DNA from: Vitellaria paradoxa
Lineage: Eukaryota > Streptophyta > Magnoliopsida > Ericales > Sapotaceae
Assembly (NCBI GenBank): GCA_019916065.1
Contig: CM034236.1
Location: forward strand, 54,402,690 to 54,466,689
Direction: 5' to 3'
DNA: 64,000 bases
Shown here in pieces: positions 60,181 through 64,000 of this stretch (position 1 is its first letter; each line of letters begins with the position of its first letter). The notes beneath the pieces are model-generated. The model made no database searches. It saw only the letters and a program-made list of their open reading frames with translations, and was not told the DNA's origin. Position numbers and translations under genes: made by a program.

Positions 60181-60870
60181 CAAGCAAACGGAGGGATTGA
60201 CGAAAATGTTATCCATAGGATTCGAGTAGAGTGGTTAAGATGGAGAGATGCCTCAAGTGTTTTATATGATCATAGGATACTGATCAAGCTCAAAGTAAAT
60301 TCCATCGGACAGTTCTAAGATCAACTATATTTTATGGTACTAAATGTTAGACCATTAAAAAGCAAAATTCTCATAAAATGAGCGTGGTGGAGATAAGGAT
60401 GTTAGGATGGATGCGTGATAATATAAAAAAAGATAGAATAAGAATGAACTGTGTTACTTGGACTTGCCACTTTGGGGTAAAGTACCTATGTTGATATGAC
60501 ACTTCGCCGTCACAAGTATGGGATTTGTGTCAGATATGGTAAAATTCTATCGAATGCTTATGATTTTAGACAAAGAGATGAAGGTTGGGTTTAAGAAATC
60601 TAACTTTGTCACCGGAGGTTGTATATCGCTAGAGATGGGACGATCGTGGTCGCCAACTTGCTGAAATCACCACTGTGCAAATTAGGGCATGGGAGCTGAG
60701 ACATGCACTTTAACAAGTGTGAGAGTAGATCTCACTTGCTTTGACTAAAAGGCACATGAGTGCATGTGGACTGGCGGCTGGCCTTGTGGTTTGGCAACGA
60801 TAACTTGTCAGAGTTTGGTGATACTTGTGGTGATGTTGCCAATCCCAACTAGTTTGGGATTAAAGTTTTG
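60181..60870 (+). pseudogene. Decayed LINE reverse-transcriptase 3' remnant
   Basis: Broken frames between about 60205 and 60450 retain LINE-type motifs, for example WLRWRDASSVLYD and LIKLKVNSIGQF, interrupted by stops. The tail near 60838-60870 (CCAATCCCAACTAGTTTGGG then ATTAAAGTTTTGTTGAG) is the usual 3' end of plant RTE-type LINEs. It is not functional. Confidence 0.6.
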
Positions 60871-60957
60871 TTGAGTTAAATTGGGGTTATAGGAGAGTGC
60901 GATTCACGTAATTTTAATTGGAGATTCTCGACATCTTCATATATGTTGATATAGGGA

Positions 60958-61165
60958 GATCCCGTACCCGATCGGGGGCATCTGGAAAGTTTCACGCTCG
61001 ACCGATACCCGGCCAGGGGGATCCGAGTAGGAATGTTCCCAACTGACCTCAATCGCCCGACCGGGGGCATCCGAGTAGGAGCACCCCCAATCAAGCCTGA
61101 TAACCCGACCGAGGGTGTCTGAGTAAGGACACCCCCGATCGGGCCGGACACCCTCGATCGGGTCC
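60958..61165. repeat. GC-rich tandem repeat, period about 47 bp
   Basis: Units starting with CCCGAYCGGGGG-like text lie at about 60961, 61007, 61056, 61104 and 61150, with CATCCGAGTAGGA inside each full copy. The base composition contrasts strongly with the flanks. It resembles minisatellite segments within LTRs or untranslated regions of retrotransposons. Confidence 0.7.
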
Positions 61166-62838
61166 AATCAATTGACCAAGTTCTGACTAAGCACTTCGGT
61201 AAAATTATTCCCGCCAAAGCAGCTTACGTTACGAATCATGCGTACAGCCTTCTCCTAACAGTTTTGATATATATCCCTACAAAAGTGCCCCTGCAAATCG
61301 CATCAGACTCAACATGTTGGCTGACGAACTGAGGAACCAACCTTGAGATTTATAACATAGGTGTCATCACCCAATTGGAGAAGGAAAAAGCACGGTTGCA
61401 TACAATTACATGTAACTGTATGCAAGCCATTCCACGTGAGATTTTCCATATATATATAATTACTTTACAAGTTGCACAGGTATAGCACATTTACCTTAAT
61501 GAAACTATGCAAAAGTATTTTTTCAACTTTCTTGCTGACGTTACCATTGCAAATTCTTTGGTAGGCACCACACTTGTGTTCTAAACAGCTTCTGGGACTT
61601 GGATCGGACTTCCGAGACGATGTGAAATTATTGGTTTATCATATTTAATTGTATTGGTTTCACTTTTAACTTTTAAATCAATTAAAATATTGATCACTCC
61701 TTTAGGTTAAATATTTCTCTCTTCTACAATCTGCATTTCATAGTTGACCTCTATATGCTAGCTAATTCATGATTTTAGAAAAGCAATTTGATAAATGTGC
61801 AACGTAGAAATGGGATATCATAGTTTTGATTTGAATTTGGCACTGAGAAACATTAATTTTTCATGATGATGGGTAGTTATAATGTATATGAAAGTGGATT
61901 TTTTTTTTTTTTAAATGAAGGGAAAGATAATGAATGGATTACCAAACTGGTGATAATACTTGCAATGCACTGTTAGATACAGAACTTTTTTACACAAGTG
62001 GTATCCCATGTAGTACAGTAAAAGTGATTAAAAGGTCCACTTGTGTTCACTAATCATTTACTTGTTGGCTGGAATGAAGGATGAAATCAAATATGACCTG
62101 GCTTTGATTGCATTTTTGGTTATATATACATATGTTTGACTTGATGCCCTGGTTCTGATTACAAGAAATCATAATTTTTTCTTTGAAACTGACGAGAAAT
62201 CATCATTAACAGAAAGTTAATAGATTATGAACCTTCATTACTTTTTTTGTTTTTGATAGGTATGTACCTTCATTACTGGCTCTTGAAGCAAAATGCATCA
62301 GTTAAACACCAAATAAACTAGGGGTTGTCATGAAACCTTTATGGCGGTCAAATACTTTGGCATTCCTTTGGCCTGAGATTGGTCTCTTTATATTTTACAT
62401 CAACTAGTTTGAAAGAAAGGAAAACTTGGAAAAGATGACTGAGAGTGCACTATGATTTGGTAGTCCACAGTAGGTAGTATTGCGTTGTTATTATTGCTTA
62501 GTTCAAGCTATGAAAAGGCATGCAGATGCTCTTCTTAGGAGTAGTGTACCCCCTCAAGAATAGCATTTTTGAGGAAAAAAACATACAGAATAGGACAGTT
62601 AAAAAGCACGGAAAAGTGGGAATAGGCCATTTTTGTGATTTGATGCTTATATGGCCAGCTTTACAATGAAGAATCCATGAATCAACTATTTTTCCAAGTC
62701 ATTGCCTATAATTTACTGATACAACCCATGTGCTATATTGCCCTTTTCAATTCAGAACATGCTTTTGTATGGACCTACATTGTGCTCTGTGTGTGTATAA
62801 ATGTATGAAAGAATTGACATGAAGTCTGAAATGCAGGT
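61166..62838. other. Intergenic DNA, probably including retroelement flank
   Basis: 61200-61450 continues the compositionally distinct sequence of the repeat and may be LTR-derived. No matching second LTR was found. Beyond 61500 there is ordinary AT-rich sequence without a gene. Confidence 0.4.
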
Positions 62839-62850
62839 TTGGCCGTCCTC

Positions 62851-63195
62851 ATGACTAGTTCAAGCTCCATGTTCAGCCTGATAAATGTTTACCAAACACA
62901 AAGAATACACAAAAATAAGTGGGACAACTCTACTGCCAAGGGACCCTTCATTGTTGGCCAAGCAAGGTGTACGTCTTTTGATGCAACATTCCTGCATAAA
63001 TCAGCTATACCTTTCCCTGGCAATAGTCTGATTTACCCTAAACATAGGGCGAGCCAAATAAGTGATTTTTTGTATAATACATTTAAATTTGAAGGCTGGA
63101 AAAAAAGGGAAAAAGAGAGAGAGGTTCCTAAACAACACTGGTTAGCTTCTAAGTTGGAGCGTCAATTGACATTTTTGTGGTTAAAGCAAGTTTAA
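62851..63195 (+). other. Open frame of 114 codons of unknown status
   Basis: ATG 62851 opens 114 codons (MTSSSSMFSLINVYQTQR onward) preceded by a splice-acceptor-like TCTGAAATGCAG ending at 62836. No domain, transmembrane segment or known family could be recognised, and codon use is not obviously coding. It might be part of a non-coding transcript or a chance frame. Confidence 0.15.
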
Positions 63196-63456
63196 GTACT
63201 GTATATGAATTCCTTATTTGATTTTTCTTGATGTGAATTTGGCAGTGTGAATTATTCTCTCTCTCTCTCTGCATCTCTTTAATGGGTTATTGGGAAATCA
63301 ATGCAACATATATATTTTACATAATATATGACTTTGAATTTGGGAATTGAGCAGGTGGTTATAATGCTTCTGTGCTGAGAGGAATAGCAATTACTTTGCC
63401 AGCAATAAATTAACTTGCCCTTGCAGGACTCTAAAGTGTAGTTGATCCACACAATT

Positions 63457-63611
63457 GAGGATGCGTTTGGAGTGACAAAAAGTGAGATAAAATAATATAA
63501 GTTGTTGGTTCATAATTCGTGTAATTAAATAAAAAAAATGAATAATTTTTAAAAATTTTTAATATTTTTTATTATTTTTTCAGAATTTTTAATCATTCCA
63601 AACCTAACGTG
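63457..63611. mobile_element. Tourist-like MITE, 155 bp
   Basis: The left end GAGGATGCGTTTGGAGTGAC pairs with the reversed right end CACGTTAGGTTTGGAATGAT. The interior TTCATAATTCGTGTAATTAA matches the elements at 8965-9102 and, reversed, 4705-4863. Confidence 0.65.
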
Positions 63612-64000
63612 AATCTCCAAAATGAAGAACAATAAAAAAGAATAGAGATAATACTTAGTGGTACATTTGATTGGTTGGAAGGTTCCTTGCTTGTATTAAA
63701 CCCTACAAAGAAGAAATAATGATAGGGTCAAACTCGGTCTGCATTGACAGTCATAACTAGTTACTCAACTTTTAACTACTCGTTTTTTTTTTTTTTTAAT
63801 TTTTTAAAAAAAGATCATACTTAACTGTTTTTAACTTCTTTTAATGTCAAATTAACAGGTAAAATGTTAGTTTTTTTTTTCTTCTTAAATACAAAAAATT
63901 AATAGTTAGGTAAAAAAAAAAAAAAAAAAGCCTAGGCTTTTTGCTTCCCAATAAAATTAAGTCTCTTTCTTTCACAAAATCGACTAAAGGTGCTTTAGTA
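63612..64000. other. Right edge of the window, no feature seen
   Basis: AT-rich sequence with T-runs at 63785-63799 and 63872-63880 and an A18 run at 63912-63929. No gene or bounded repeat is visible. Confidence 0.5.

Overview
This is nuclear DNA from a flowering plant, most likely a woody eudicot. It has short exons with GT-AG introns, very AT-rich intergenic DNA, many small transposon remnants, and only plant-type gene families (plastidial starch phosphorylase, E-class PPR, ZAT-type zinc finger, UDP-glucose dehydrogenase with an intronless coding region). I cannot name the species. There is no sign of bacterial, organellar or viral gene organisation.

Eight protein-coding genes are supported. 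From left to right: a TPX2-domain microtubule-associated protein (minus strand, last exon missing or outside the window, 422-4299); UDP-glucose 6-dehydrogenase (plus, 11649-13091); an ELM2-SANT chromatin protein with two internal tandem duplications (plus, 18953-21242); a five-finger C2H2 ZAT-like repressor (plus, 27754-29403); a protein with two U1/matrin-type zinc fingers (plus, 32934-35770); the plastidial alpha-glucan phosphorylase PHS1, reconstructed here as 15 exons coding 976 residues (minus, 36778-47670); a BAG8-like co-chaperone with an IQ motif (plus, 54038-55569); and an intronless E-class PPR protein (plus, 57247-59283). The genes are independent transcription units and share no pathway, although UGD and PHS1 both act on sugar nucleotides or sugar phosphates.

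The rest is mostly repeat-derived. Small inverted-repeat elements (MITEs) with termini of the form GGGTGYGTTTGG occur throughout, several of them demonstrable relatives and one nested inside another. The 4.9-7.2 kb and 50.7-52.3 kb regions share a degenerate AT-rich repeat, which at the left site is arranged with a period of about 587 bp. The second region also has two Helitron-like 3' ends. LINE relics lie in PHS1 intron 1 and at 60.2-60.9 kb, and a GC-rich 47-bp repeat lies at 61 kb. PHS1 intron 9 holds both a long hairpin element and a C13G15 palindromic tract.

I did not find a clearly new biological system. The points most worth a second look are the double internal duplication in the ELM2-SANT gene, the short upstream reading frame overlapping the start codon of the zinc-finger gene, the 8-residue acidic repeat in the PHS1 L80 insert, the recent 93-bp duplication upstream of the PPR gene, and the nested and inverted MITE pairs.
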